A DNA stretch of 64,000 nucleotides from an uncultured bacterium (GCA_948964545.1 CAREDV010000002.1:339983-403982), one strand, 5' to 3'. Counted from the stretch's first letter, positions 17,696 through 27,145 are shown. Notes: a model not told the origin generated them from the sequence alone. Program-made: numbers and translations.

Positions 17696-18477
17696 ATGAA
17701 AAGTTATGAGAAATTATTAAAATTAAGGGGGGGGGCATTTCTGTAGCTTTTACTCTGAGTGAAGTTTTAATCACCCTAGGAATTATTGGGATTGTCGCTG
17801 CATTAACTTTACCAGCTTTAGTTACTAATATTCAAAACAGAGGTTATGTAGAGGGACTGAAAAAAAACTATTCTGCTATACAGCAAGTTACTAATAAAAT
17901 AATTGAAGAAGAAGGACCTCCTACTGCTTGGAGTTGGACAGCAGGTACTTCTACTGATGATTCGGATAATAACTATATACTAAATTTGTATAAAAAACAT
18001 TTGAAGGTAGCAAGAGCTTGTTCTAGTTTTATATATAACTGTCCTGAAATTCCTGAACTATGGAGCAAGGCTTATAATAACCAACTAGTTACTTATAAAG
18101 CATTAAATGGTGAAATTAATCCTGCTGGTGTTTTTGACTGTATCTTTTGTCGTTCGTTTCCTATGCAGCTGGAAGATGGTACTTTCTTGGGAATTACTTT
18201 TTTTTCTACACAAGGAGGTCAAGTACTTTGGGGAAGACCAAAAATGTATTTTACAATAGATGTAAATGGTGCTAAAGGCCCAAATAGAGTTGGACGTGAT
18301 GTGTTTTTCCTTTATATGAATCATAATGACAAGTCAGGTAAGATTTTACCATATGTGAATGGTGTTATAAGCGGATCTGGCGGCGGAGATTTTAGTCAGG
18401 CTAATACATGCGATAAAGATAAGAGCGGTGTAAGCTGTGCATATCGCGTTATTACAGAAGGTAAAATGAATTATTAA
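17696..18477 (+). CDS. Type IV prepilin-like protein, frame broken at a poly-G tract
   Basis: ATG 17696 follows a GAGGAG site at the end of the second PlsC gene. It reads MKSYEKLLKLR, enters nine G (17727-17735) and stops at 17744. The body is open in another frame to 18477, and one extra G joins them. The body starts ISVAFTLSEVLITLGIIGIVAA, a classic class III-like prepilin helix with Ala rather than Gly before the cleaved Phe and Glu at +5. About 200 further residues include paired cysteines. The motif IDVNGAKGPNRVGRDVF is shared with the 25624 gene and resembles calcium-site loops of pseudopilins. Probably a minor pilin or adhesin. Confidence 0.8.
17727..17735 (+). repeat. Poly-G tract, 9 G, in prepilin leader
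   Basis: Nine G lie 31 nt after the ATG and 10 nt before the prepilin cleavage region. Nine gives an early stop (17744); ten or seven gives the full protein. It has the same position and kind as the tracts at 3562 and 25645. Confidence 0.9.
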
Positions 18478-18480
18478 AAA

Positions 18481-18500
18481 AAGCCTCATTAAGAGGCTTT
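18481..18500. terminator. Bidirectional terminator between prepilin and typA
   Basis: AAGCCTC and GAGGCTT form a stem with a five-base loop. On the minus strand it is followed by seven T, on the plus strand by four. It serves both convergent genes. Confidence 0.85.
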
Positions 18501-20299
18501 TAGTTATATATTTTCTTTGTTAAGTCGGCTTTTCTGATTCTGACGTTTTCTGGTGTAATTTCTACAAGCTCATCATCTGCAATGTATTCCATACATTCTT
18601 CCAGTGACATTTCTTTGTGTGCTTGAAGTGTTACCATAACGTCAGCTGTTGCACTTCGCATGTTTGTTAATTTCTTTGTCTTGCATATATTAACTACAAT
18701 ATCTTGAGGTTTGTTGCATTCACCGATAATCATTCCGCGGTAGACTTTAGTTTTTGGGGTAACAAAGAATGTTCCTCTATCTTCATATTGAGCCAGTGCG
18801 TAAGGTATAGCTTCACCCTGTTCGTGAGCAATAATAGAACCGTTTCTTTGACGCGGAATATCTCCTGCAAATGGTCTGTATTCAAGGTAAGTATGGTACA
18901 TAATACCTTCACCGCGTGTCATTCTGATAAATTCACTTCTGAAACCGATAAGTCCGCGGGCAGGAATATGGAATACCATTGTTGTTCTGCCTTTAGCGTT
19001 ATTCATTTCCTGCATTTCTGCTTTTCTGCCTGCAAGTCTGTCAATACAAGAGCCTGCATAACCTTCCGGAACATCAACAATTAAGTTTTCATAAGGTTCG
19101 CAATGCTGTCCGTCAATTGATTTATAAATAACTTCCGGTTTAGAAACTTGGAATTCGTATCCTTCACGACGCATAGTTTCAATTAAGATACCTAAGTGAA
19201 GTTCACCTCTGCCTGATACTCTGAATACATCAGTTGAATCTGTATCTTCAACACGTAAACTCACGTTCTTTTCAAGTTCATCATAAAGTCTTTTTCTAAT
19301 TTGACGTGAAGTTACAAATTTACCCTCTTGACCTGCAAATGGACTATCATTTACAGAAAAATTCATCTGCAATGTTGGTTCGTCAACTTTAATCAAAGGT
19401 AAAGGCTGAGGATTGCTTAATGAACATACGCTTTCTCCTATTTGAACATCTGAAAATCCTGCAATACCTACGATATCACCTGCAAATGCTTCATCTATTT
19501 CTACACGTCCCAAATCATGGAAGCCAAATAATTTTGTGATTTTTCCGCGTTCTTGCGAGCCGTCCGCGTGAACTACACAAACCTGTTCCTGCGATTTAAT
19601 CGAACCGTTTTCAATACGTCCGATAACAATTCTGCCTACGTATTCGTTGTAATCAAGAGTTGTAGCACGGAATTGGAAGGGTTTTTCCGCATCACCTTTC
19701 GGAGGTTTAATATTATCTAAAATGCAATCTAAAAGTGGAATCATATCTTTTCTTTCATCATCCAAATCTTTGATTGCAAAACCGTTCAAACTGCTTGAGA
19801 ATATGAATGGGAAGTCAATTAAATCTTCTCTGTCAGTTAGTTCTGTGAACAAATCAAATACTTTGTCTAAAGCAGTAAGCGGTTCACCTGCAGGTTTGTC
19901 GATTTTGTTGATAACAACAATAATTTTTAAACCTAATTCCAACGCTTTTGACAGAACAAATCTTGTCTGCGGCATAGGACCTTCTGCAGCATCAACGATT
20001 AGAAGCGCGCCGTCTACCATACCTAAAACACGTTCAACTTCACCGCCGAAGTCTGCGTGACCAGGCGTATCTACAACATTGATTTTTGTGTTTTTGTAAT
20101 TGATTGAAATATTTTTTGATAAAATTGTGATACCGCGTTCTCTTTCCAAATCGTTGCTGTCAAGAACTCGTTCCTGTACCTGCTGATTGTTTCTGAATGC
20201 GCCAGCTTGTTTTAAAAGACAGTCAACCAGTGTTGTTTTACCATGGTCAACGTGAGCAATGATTGCTATATTTCTGATATTTTCACATGTGTTTGTCAT
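18500..20299 (-). CDS. typA: Translational GTPase TypA/BipA
   Basis: The 599-residue product from ATG 20299 has all GTPase motifs: AHVDHGKTTL (G1), RGITI (G2), DTPGHADF (G3) and NKID (G4). The EF-G-like domains and a TypA-specific C-terminal domain (GRGELHLGILIETMRREGYEF; RNGSIIAHEQGEAIPYAL) follow. TypA binds ribosomes and helps 50S assembly and stress adaptation. GAGGAA lies before the chosen ATG; the frame upstream to 20329 lacks a ribosome site. Confidence 0.95.
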   Translation of the reverse strand: MTNTCENIRNIAIIAHVDHGKTTLVDCLLKQAGAFRNNQQVQERVLDSNDLERERGITILSKNISINYKNTKINVVDTPGHADFGGEVERVLGMVDGALLIVDAAEGPMPQTRFVLSKALELGLKIIVVINKIDKPAGEPLTALDKVFDLFTELTDREDLIDFPFIFSSSLNGFAIKDLDDERKDMIPLLDCILDNIKPPKGDAEKPFQFRATTLDYNEYVGRIVIGRIENGSIKSQEQVCVVHADGSQERGKITKLFGFHDLGRVEIDEAFAGDIVGIAGFSDVQIGESVCSLSNPQPLPLIKVDEPTLQMNFSVNDSPFAGQEGKFVTSRQIRKRLYDELEKNVSLRVEDTDSTDVFRVSGRGELHLGILIETMRREGYEFQVSKPEVIYKSIDGQHCEPYENLIVDVPEGYAGSCIDRLAGRKAEMQEMNNAKGRTTMVFHIPARGLIGFRSEFIRMTRGEGIMYHTYLEYRPFAGDIPRQRNGSIIAHEQGEAIPYALAQYEDRGTFFVTPKTKVYRGMIIGECNKPQDIVVNICKTKKLTNMRSATADVMVTLQAHKEMSLEECMEYIADDELVEITPENVRIRKADLTKKIYN

Positions 20300-20362
20300 A
20301 ATTCCTCTTTTATGGTGTAAATTGTACACTTAAATTTTACAACGGGAAAGATTATTTTTCAA

Positions 20363-20399
20363 GTGCTAAGCACGTAGCCACTCCGAAAAATATTGGAAA
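20363..20399 (+). repeat. 37-bp dispersed repeat, copy A
   Basis: This segment matches 24150-24186 at 32 of 37 positions in the same orientation. The shared core is GCACGTAGCCA, then CCGAA and AATATTG, and the left end forms a small hairpin (GTGC...GCAC). Copy A lies downstream of the MFS gene; copy B covers the end of mnmA. Confidence 0.6.
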
Positions 20400-20405
20400 G
20401 ATTTG

Positions 20406-21794
20406 TTATGTTTTTTCTTTGTATGCAATATATGCAAATGTAAGGCAGGCAAGCCCAAAAAGTATTCCAAAACACATTGTTGTGCGATATGAGGTTAAAA
20501 AGGCTGTTTCATAAGCTTTTCCCTGTTCTATAAATAAGTTTCTGAATGTTTCAAAAAGGGTGATTGTGACTGCAACACCAAGTATATTTCCCATATGGCG
20601 TGAAAGAGCCAGAATTCCTGAGGCAATACCAAGTTCTTCTTTTTTTACACTTGTCATAATTGCATTATTTGAAGGTGATTGAAACAGCCCGTTTCCTATT
20701 CCCATAACTCCTGATGCTGTTATAATTTGCCACATAGGAGCATTTTTACCTAACAATGTAAACATTAAAAGTGCAACGCAGTAAACGATAGGGCCTGATA
20801 GTGTTAAATATTTTCCATATTTATAAGATAATTTTCCACTTATTGGGGCTATAATCGAGAGAGTGACTGAATAAGGTAAAATTAAAAGTCCTGTTATGAG
20901 CGGATTATATTTTAATATTTCCTGCAAGAAAAACGGCAGAAGTATACTGTTTGTAAACATTGCCATATATGAAGTCATAACAGCTAAATTCCCAAATGTA
21001 AAAGGGTGTATTTTAAATAGTGCAAAATTTATTAAAGGATAATTAATTTTGTGGTCGCGAAAGTAAAATAATCCGCCAAAAACCAAAGTTATTGCACCAA
21101 GTGTGATAATTCTTAGAGAATTCCATCCCCAGCTATGCCCTTCTGAAATTGCCAGCAGCAGTGCAAATAAGCTTACCGAAAAGTATATAAAACCTTTATA
21201 ATCAAATTTGAAATTTTTTATATTAATTTTTATAGTTCTAGGCAGCAATTTATATGATAAATAAATGCCTGCAAGACCAATAATTACACTTGGATAAAAT
21301 ATTGAATGCCACCCAAAATAATTTATTAAAACTCCGCCAAGTGCTGGTCCGCTCATTCCACCTATTGCAATAATGCATCCATTTAATCCTAAAGCTTTTC
21401 CGCGTCTTTCATTTTTGAAAATACCCGCAATTATTGCTTGTGAATTTGAGAGCATTACGGAAGCTCCGAGTGCTTCAAGGCATCTATAAGCAATTAAGAA
21501 TTCAAAAGATTTAGCTGTTGTATTTAGAAATGCTCCAATTGCAAACAAGCCAAAACCTAATGTATAAAGTTTGTTTTTAGGGAAAATGTCGCCCAGTTTT
21601 CCAAAAAATGGTAAAAAAACGGTTAATACAAGCATGTAAGCAATTATTACCCATTGAATTTCTCCCATACTTACATGTAAGTCAACAGACATTGGATAAA
21701 GAGCTAAATTTACTGTACTCGAATCCATCATGGCAATAAAATTGCCAATTGCAGTGATTGTAAACATAGCCCATTTTATTTGTTTTGTTGACAT
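20406..21794 (-). CDS. MFS drug-efflux-type transporter (DHA2/14-TM family)
   Basis: About 462 residues with 13-14 hydrophobic segments. Motif A is GKLGDIFPKNKLY. The opening helix (IGNFIAMMDSSTVNLALYPM) and the motif GPALGGVLINYFGWHSIF mark the EmrB/QacA-like DHA2 group of proton-driven exporters. The substrate is unknown. ATG 21794 lies one base after the glmU stop and is preferred to an upstream TTG at 21818. The gene is therefore probably co-transcribed with glmU, an unusual pairing. Confidence 0.85.
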   Translation of the reverse strand: MSTKQIKWAMFTITAIGNFIAMMDSSTVNLALYPMSVDLHVSMGEIQWVIIAYMLVLTVFLPFFGKLGDIFPKNKLYTLGFGLFAIGAFLNTTAKSFEFLIAYRCLEALGASVMLSNSQAIIAGIFKNERRGKALGLNGCIIAIGGMSGPALGGVLINYFGWHSIFYPSVIIGLAGIYLSYKLLPRTIKINIKNFKFDYKGFIYFSVSLFALLLAISEGHSWGWNSLRIITLGAITLVFGGLFYFRDHKINYPLINFALFKIHPFTFGNLAVMTSYMAMFTNSILLPFFLQEILKYNPLITGLLILPYSVTLSIIAPISGKLSYKYGKYLTLSGPIVYCVALLMFTLLGKNAPMWQIITASGVMGIGNGLFQSPSNNAIMTSVKKEELGIASGILALSRHMGNILGVAVTITLFETFRNLFIEQGKAYETAFLTSYRTTMCFGILFGLACLTFAYIAYKEKT

Positions 21795-21795
21795 T

Positions 21796-23064
21796 TTAAT
21801 GTTTAACCCATTTTTCAATTACTCTTAACGGTGCTCGGGTTAAGCCGAGTGCCCATTCGCCGATGTTTTTCGTGATAACGCTGCCAGCACCGATATTTGT
21901 GCCTTCGCCGATTTCGACTGGTGCAACAAGTACCGTATTAGAACCTATTTTTACATTATCTTTTAATACGGTTTTACTTTTTGTTTTTGAAATTGGATCG
22001 TAATTTGCCGTAATTGTTCCAGCACCGATATTTACGTGTGAACCTAATTCAGCATCACCTATATAGCTCAAATGACCTGCATTTGTATTGCTGTCAAATT
22101 TTGCTTTTTTAACTTCTACAAAATTACCGATTTTGCAATTGTCAGCAATTTCAACATCGCCTCTCAAGTGTGCGCAAGGCCCGATTTTACAATTATTACC
22201 GATTTTATTTTTCCCCTCTATATAAGTTGAAGGATAAATTATTGTATCTGCGCCAATTTCGGTATCTTCAGAAATCCATGTTGATGACGGGTCAACAATT
22301 GTAACCCCATTATCCATCAGGTCAGCAAGTTTCCTGTCATTCATAATTTTTGTTGCTGCTGCAAGATTTTGGCGAGAATTTATACCGTAAATTTCGTCGC
22401 TGTTTTCTAAAATATATGCGTTTACATTCAGGTTATTTGTTTTGCCCCAGCTAATTATGTCTGTTAAATAGTACTCGCCCTGCGCATTGTTGCTTGTTAA
22501 TTGTGAAAATGCGCATTTTATTTTGCCCCAGTTAAGACAATAAATTCCAGCATTAACTTCTTTTACCGCTTTTTGTTGAGGAGTTGCGTCTTTTTCTTCT
22601 ACAATACATTTTAAAGAATTATCTGCTTCTCTGATAATTCTGCCGTAGTTTGTCGGATTTTCAAATATTGTACTCATAACTGTTAAATCAGAATTGCAGG
22701 AATTATGATAATCAATAAATTCTTTTAGAGTTTTTTCTGTGATTAAAGGAGTGTCCCCACATAGGATTATTACCTGTCCGTCGAAGTTTTCTAAATTCGG
22801 GCATACCATTGAAACGGCATGACCTGTACCTAATTGCGGTGATTGTAAAACAGTTTTTGCGCATTTATAATTCTTGTTTACGTATTCCGTAACTTCTTCT
22901 GCATGGTGTCCTACAATTACAAACGCTTCATTTGTTATATTTTTAACGTTATCCAATACGTAGCCTAGCAGAGGTTTTTCAAAGATTTTATGTAAAACCT
23001 TTGGTGTATTTGATTTCATTCTTGTGCCTTTGCCTGCTGCCAAAATTACTGCTTTAATATCCAT
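21796..23064 (-). CDS. glmU: Bifunctional UDP-GlcNAc pyrophosphorylase / GlcN-1-P acetyltransferase
   Basis: The 422-residue protein has the N-terminal nucleotidyltransferase domain (LAAGKGTRMKSNTPKVLH, CGDTPLI). The left-handed beta-helix acetyltransferase domain (hexapeptide repeats from about 255) has GHLSYIGDAELG and NIGAGTITANYD. It makes UDP-GlcNAc in two steps for peptidoglycan and lipid A. It is slightly shorter than E. coli GlmU (456), mostly at the C-terminal end. It is divergent from mnmA, with about 60 bp between them. Confidence 0.95.
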   Translation of the reverse strand: MDIKAVILAAGKGTRMKSNTPKVLHKIFEKPLLGYVLDNVKNITNEAFVIVGHHAEEVTEYVNKNYKCAKTVLQSPQLGTGHAVSMVCPNLENFDGQVIILCGDTPLITEKTLKEFIDYHNSCNSDLTVMSTIFENPTNYGRIIREADNSLKCIVEEKDATPQQKAVKEVNAGIYCLNWGKIKCAFSQLTSNNAQGEYYLTDIISWGKTNNLNVNAYILENSDEIYGINSRQNLAAATKIMNDRKLADLMDNGVTIVDPSSTWISEDTEIGADTIIYPSTYIEGKNKIGNNCKIGPCAHLRGDVEIADNCKIGNFVEVKKAKFDSNTNAGHLSYIGDAELGSHVNIGAGTITANYDPISKTKSKTVLKDNVKIGSNTVLVAPVEIGEGTNIGAGSVITKNIGEWALGLTRAPLRVIEKWVKH

Positions 23065-23088
23065 GATTTTATACTCCTTTAAAATTAT

Positions 23089-23117
23089 TTTACTATAAAA
23101 AATGTTAGGAGTATAAT
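23089..23117 (+). promoter_or_regulatory. Promoter of mnmA (leaderless type)
   Basis: TTTACT, a 17-bp spacer and TATAAT end six bases before ATG 23124. A GGAG just upstream of the -10 box would lie outside a transcript started here. Confidence 0.65.
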
Positions 23118-23123
23118 TATTTT

Positions 23124-24164
23124 ATGAATGAAACTAAAAAAACAGCAGTTGTTGCAATGAGTGGAGGAGTAGACAGTTCTGTTACAGCGCTTTTGCTTCA
23201 GCAGCAGGGATATAAAGTTATCGGGCTAACGGGCAAAATGGTTGAAAGCAATGTGCCTGATAATGCAAAACGTGTGGCTGATAAACTAGGAATTGAGCTT
23301 CATGTTTTTGATGCTGTTGAAAAGTTTAATGAAAAAGTTATTAATTATTTTGTAGAGGATTACAAAAACGGCAGAACTCCAAACCCTTGTATTATGTGTA
23401 ATGAGTTTATAAAATGGGGAGTTTTGTTTGACTATGCAGCAGATGTTCTTGGTGCAGATGTTTTTGCAACCGGTCATTACGCTGATGTCAGATGCGTGGA
23501 CGGCGTTTACAAACTTTATCCTGCAAAAGATGAGCATAAAGACCAATTATATTTTCTGTACAGACTTGGTCAAAAACAGTTGTCTAAAACTATTTTCCCG
23601 CTTTACCATTATGAAAAAGCTCAAGTAAAACAAATGGCTGTTGATTATGACCTGCCGCCGAAAGATTCCAAAGAGAGTCAGGATATTTGCTTTATTCAAA
23701 AACCTGTTACAACAAAATCTTTTTTGACCGATAAATTCGGAACTAAAAAAGGTGATTTTATAGATATTCTTACAGGAAAAAAATGGGGAGAACATGACGG
23801 AGCTTACAAGTTTACAGTAGGCCAGCGCAGAGGAATAGGTATTGCAGCGCCTTATCCTCTCTATGTAATTGATGTAGACCCTGTAAAAAATATTGTTTAT
23901 GTCGGCAGAGAGGAAGATAATTACAAAAAAGTTGTAAAAGTAGAAAATTTGAGACTAAGTTACAGACCTGTAAAAACAGAATTTGACGCGTGGGTTAAAA
24001 TCCGTTACAACATGCCTCATAAAAAAGCTCACGTAAGACTGTTTGATAATTTTGCGGATATTGAATTTGACGAACCTGTAAATTCAGTTACCCGCGGACA
24101 GTCAGGTGTTATATATGATTTGAATGACAAGCACCTCATTGGCGGCGGTGTGCTACGCACGTAG
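23124..24164 (+). CDS. mnmA: tRNA-specific 2-thiouridylase MnmA
   Basis: The 346-residue enzyme has the PP-loop SGGVDSSV at 14-21. It also has NPCIMCN with the first catalytic cysteine, SQDICFI with the second, and FTVGQRRGIG in the substrate-binding domain. MnmA adds sulfur to U34 of tRNA Lys, Glu and Gln. The last codons and stop are formed by a 37-bp repeat also found at 20363, so the C-terminal LRT may have been shaped by that element. Confidence 0.94.
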   Translation: MNETKKTAVVAMSGGVDSSVTALLLQQQGYKVIGLTGKMVESNVPDNAKRVADKLGIELHVFDAVEKFNEKVINYFVEDYKNGRTPNPCIMCNEFIKWGVLFDYAADVLGADVFATGHYADVRCVDGVYKLYPAKDEHKDQLYFLYRLGQKQLSKTIFPLYHYEKAQVKQMAVDYDLPPKDSKESQDICFIQKPVTTKSFLTDKFGTKKGDFIDILTGKKWGEHDGAYKFTVGQRRGIGIAAPYPLYVIDVDPVKNIVYVGREEDNYKKVVKVENLRLSYRPVKTEFDAWVKIRYNMPHKKAHVRLFDNFADIEFDEPVNSVTRGQSGVIYDLNDKHLIGGGVLRT

Positions 24165-24186
24165 CCATGCCGAACAATATTGAAAA
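24150..24186 (+). repeat. 37-bp dispersed repeat, copy B
   Basis: Same orientation and 32/37 identity to copy A at 20363. It supplies the mnmA stop codon and reaches to within 21 bp of the hydG start. Confidence 0.6.
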
Positions 24187-24206
24187 AACTTATGAGAGGA
24201 TATAAT

Positions 24207-25613
24207 ATGTACGATAAAAAATCACTTAATGCAGAAGAATTTATTTCACATGACGAAATTCTTGAATCGTTAAAATACGCAGATGAAAATAAAGATAATT
24301 TAGAAGTTATTGATAAAATTTTAGAAAAAGCAAAGCTTGGCAAAGGGCTGTCTCATAGAGAGGCTTCTGTACTTCTTGCAAGCAGCCAGAGGGATGAGGA
24401 AATTTTTGCGCTTGCCGAAAAAATCAAAAAAGATTATTACGGAAACAGAATTGTTCTGTTCGCTCCGCTTTATCTTTCAAATTACTGTGTAAACGGATGT
24501 GTTTACTGTCCTTACCACAAGAAAAATACTCATATTCCGCGTAAAAAACTTACACAGGAAGAGATTAAAAATGAAGTTATTGCGCTTCAAGATATGGGGC
24601 ACAAAAGGCTTGCGATTGAATCGGGTGAAGATCCTGTTAACAATCCGATTGAGTATATTCTGGAATCAATTAACACAATATATTCAATTAAGCATAAAAA
24701 CGGAGCAATTCGACGGGTTAATGTTAATATTGCGGCAACGACCGTTGAAAATTACAAAAAACTGCATGATGCTGGTATCGGTACATATATTTTGTTTCAA
24801 GAAACTTATAACAAAGAAAGTTACGAAACACTTCACCCGACAGGCCCTAAACATAATTATAAATATCATACGGAAGCTATGGACAGGGCTATGCAGGGCG
24901 GAATTGATGATGTCGGCTTAGGTGTTTTATTCGGGCTAGAAAGCTATCGTTATGAATTTGCAGGACTTTTAATGCATGCAGAGCACTTAGAAGCTGTTTA
25001 CGGTGTTGGCCCTCATACAATAAGCGTTCCGCGTATTAAGAAAGCAGATGATATTAATCCTGAGGAGTTTGATAACGGAATTGACGACGATATTTTTGCA
25101 AAAATTACAGCCTGCATTAGAATTGCAGTGCCGTATACAGGCATGATTGTTTCTACAAGGGAAAGTGCCGAATGCCGTGCTCGTTTGTTGAAACTGGGTG
25201 TTTCACAGGTTTCGGGCGGTTCTAAAACAAGTGTTGGCGGATATTTTAATCCAATGCCAGATAAAGATGATTCGGCGCAGTTTGATGTTTCTGACAGACG
25301 TTCGCTTGATGAAGTTATTAAATGGCTTATGGAACTCGGGTATCTGCCGAGCTTCTGTACGGCTTGTTACGGAAGCGGAAGAACCGGCGACAGGTTTATG
25401 GAAATTTGTAAGTCTCAGCAGATCCAAAATTTCTGCCACCCGAATGCCATTATGACATTGAAAGAGTATTTAGAGGATTACGCATCAACTGATACAAAGG
25501 CAATCGGCGACAAGTTAATTGCCAAAGAGGTTGAAACTCTGGGCGATTTACAATCAAAAGTTAAAGAAAATCTTGTAAAAATTGAAAAAGGCGAAAGAGG
25601 ATTTAAATACTAG
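24207..25613 (+). CDS. hydG: [FeFe]-hydrogenase maturase HydG (radical SAM)
   Basis: The 468-residue protein from ATG 24207 (GAGAGGA upstream) has a ThiH-like radical SAM domain with CVNGCVYCPY near residue 97. Its C-terminal extension contains CTACYGSGRTGDRFMEIC and, further on, FCHPNA. This second cysteine set is the HydG auxiliary-cluster signature and separates it from ThiH. HydG cleaves tyrosine to make the CO and CN ligands of the H-cluster. hydE, hydF and the hydrogenase itself are not in the window, so they should lie elsewhere. Confidence 0.9.
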   Translation: MYDKKSLNAEEFISHDEILESLKYADENKDNLEVIDKILEKAKLGKGLSHREASVLLASSQRDEEIFALAEKIKKDYYGNRIVLFAPLYLSNYCVNGCVYCPYHKKNTHIPRKKLTQEEIKNEVIALQDMGHKRLAIESGEDPVNNPIEYILESINTIYSIKHKNGAIRRVNVNIAATTVENYKKLHDAGIGTYILFQETYNKESYETLHPTGPKHNYKYHTEAMDRAMQGGIDDVGLGVLFGLESYRYEFAGLLMHAEHLEAVYGVGPHTISVPRIKKADDINPEEFDNGIDDDIFAKITACIRIAVPYTGMIVSTRESAECRARLLKLGVSQVSGGSKTSVGGYFNPMPDKDDSAQFDVSDRRSLDEVIKWLMELGYLPSFCTACYGSGRTGDRFMEICKSQQIQNFCHPNAIMTLKEYLEDYASTDTKAIGDKLIAKEVETLGDLQSKVKENLVKIEKGERGFKY

Positions 25614-25623
25614 GAGGTTAATT

Positions 25624-26306
25624 ATGAAGAAATTACGTAATTTCGGGGGGGGGGAGCTCCAGGCTTCACTTTAGCCGAAGTACTTATTACATTAGGAATT
25701 ATTGGTGTTGTTGCTGCGATGACAATGCCATCATTGATTTCAAAGTATCAGATGAAAACTCTTGAAACTGCTTTTAAAAAACAATATGCGGTTTTTCAAG
25801 ATGCAATAAATTTTATCTCTCTTGAAGATTCTATTACAGAATGTTCTGTATATTATCGTTCCGGAGATATTGGCTACAGTTTTAGAAGAGCTGATTGTCA
25901 AAAATTGAGAGAAGCTCTTATCGAACGTTTGGGTTTAAGTCCGATTAAATATAATTATCCGTATGCTAAAAAAACGGAAATTCTTGCAGGAGGCGGTAAA
26001 ACAATTAACGGAGCTTGTGCAACTGATGACGGTTTCATAGATACTACACCATATATAACCAAAGATGGTGCAATTGTTTTAATCCATAATAGAGGTGCTT
26101 TTATGACCATTGATGTCAATGGTAAAAAAGGTCCTAATAAGTGGGGATATGATGTCTTTTATTTTACGCTCACGACAAACAATTCTGCAGATAGGATTTT
26201 GTTGACTGATGAGTTGTGTTCTATAATAGAAAGGGGAGGTCGTTTCCCGAGGACAATTCTTCAAAATAGTGACGAAAACAAAGATACTAATTGGTTTTGG
26301 AAATAA
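25624..26306 (+). CDS. Type IV prepilin-like protein, frame broken at a poly-G tract
   Basis: ATG 25624 follows AGGAGG at the end of hydG. It reads MKKLRNF, passes ten G (25645-25654) and stops at 25672. The body frame is open from the tract to 26306; one added G gives MKKLRNFGGGGAPGFTLAEV. This has Gly at -1, Phe at +1 and Glu at +5 of a standard prepilin peptidase site, then LITLGIIGVVAAMTMP. The C-terminal part has MTIDVNGKKGPNKWGYDVF, matching the 17696 gene. The last 46 bp overlap the convergent formyltransferase gene. Confidence 0.82.
25645..25654 (+). repeat. Poly-G tract, 10 G, in prepilin leader
   Basis: Ten G lie 21 nt after the ATG and 7 nt before the GGC of the cleavage motif. 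Ten gives an early stop; 11 or 8 restores the protein. Third example of the same arrangement in the window. Confidence 0.9.
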
Positions 26307-27145
26307 CTGTAAGGTTTCACATCACGCATTTCAAGATATTTTCCGCATTTGCATTTAATTGTGAATTTGCTTGTTTGGCTGTTAACTATTTTTAACTTAT
26401 AAGGATTTGGAATGTAATATTTGCCTTTATAGGTTATATAGCAGGGAAGCCAGGGATGGAAGGCGCGAATTCTGGCATGGATTTCTTCTGCTGTTTCTTT
26501 TTCGAAATCAAGCATTATATCTTCGGGTTTAATGTTAGGGAAATATGTTGCCTCGTTTTCATTTTGTGCAATAGAAATTACAAGTCCGTATTCAAGTTTT
26601 TTCAAGATTTCTGCGCACATTAAACGTGCCTGAAAAACAGTCCGCTCTTTTAACTCTTTGCCTGTATCATTCGGCAAAATCTGAATTTCTTTTTGGGCAA
26701 GTATTGCACCTTTATCAAATTCCTCATTCATAAGGTGAAATGTTATGCCAGATTTTGTTTCTCTGTGCAAAATTGTCTGCAAATACGGGTTTGGACCTCT
26801 GTATTTAGGAAGCATTGACGGGTGAACATTTACCGTTGCAATTGTCGGAAGGTCGATAATTTCTTTTTTCAGTTTTTCACCCCAAGTGCCGACAAGAATT
26901 ACATCTGCATTGAGCTTTAAAATTTCTTTTTTAAAGCTTTCCGAGTTTGCGGATTTGCATTTAATCTCGTGTAACTTATATTGTTTTATTAGGGTTAAAT
27001 CGTGCGAAGTTTTAAAAAAATCTGAGAATTTTCGACGCATTGTGCTTTCATATCTGAATACACCCGCAATCTCACATTCGGCATCAATTGTGCCTTCAAT
27101 AAGGTTTGAGAGCATTTCGCCTTTGCCTAAAATAACGACTTTCAT
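26261..27145 (-). CDS. Formyltransferase of the methionyl-tRNA formyltransferase family
   Basis: The 294-residue product from ATG 27145 has a Rossmann-type formyltransferase N domain. The key motif is VNVHPSMLPKYRGPNPYLQ, where Fmt usually has SLLPRWRGAAP, followed by SGITFHLMNEEFDKGAILAQ. The C-terminal part (about 205-290) resembles an Fmt C domain but is short and diverges. It could be the organism's Fmt or a sugar/amine N-formyltransferase; PNPY favours a variant. Convergent with the prepilin gene, and 75 bp from smpB on the same strand. Confidence 0.7.
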   Translation of the reverse strand: MKVVILGKGEMLSNLIEGTIDAECEIAGVFRYESTMRRKFSDFFKTSHDLTLIKQYKLHEIKCKSANSESFKKEILKLNADVILVGTWGEKLKKEIIDLPTIATVNVHPSMLPKYRGPNPYLQTILHRETKSGITFHLMNEEFDKGAILAQKEIQILPNDTGKELKERTVFQARLMCAEILKKLEYGLVISIAQNENEATYFPNIKPEDIMLDFEKETAEEIHARIRAFHPWLPCYITYKGKYYIPNPYKLKIVNSQTSKFTIKCKCGKYLEMRDVKPYSYFQNQLVSLFSSLF

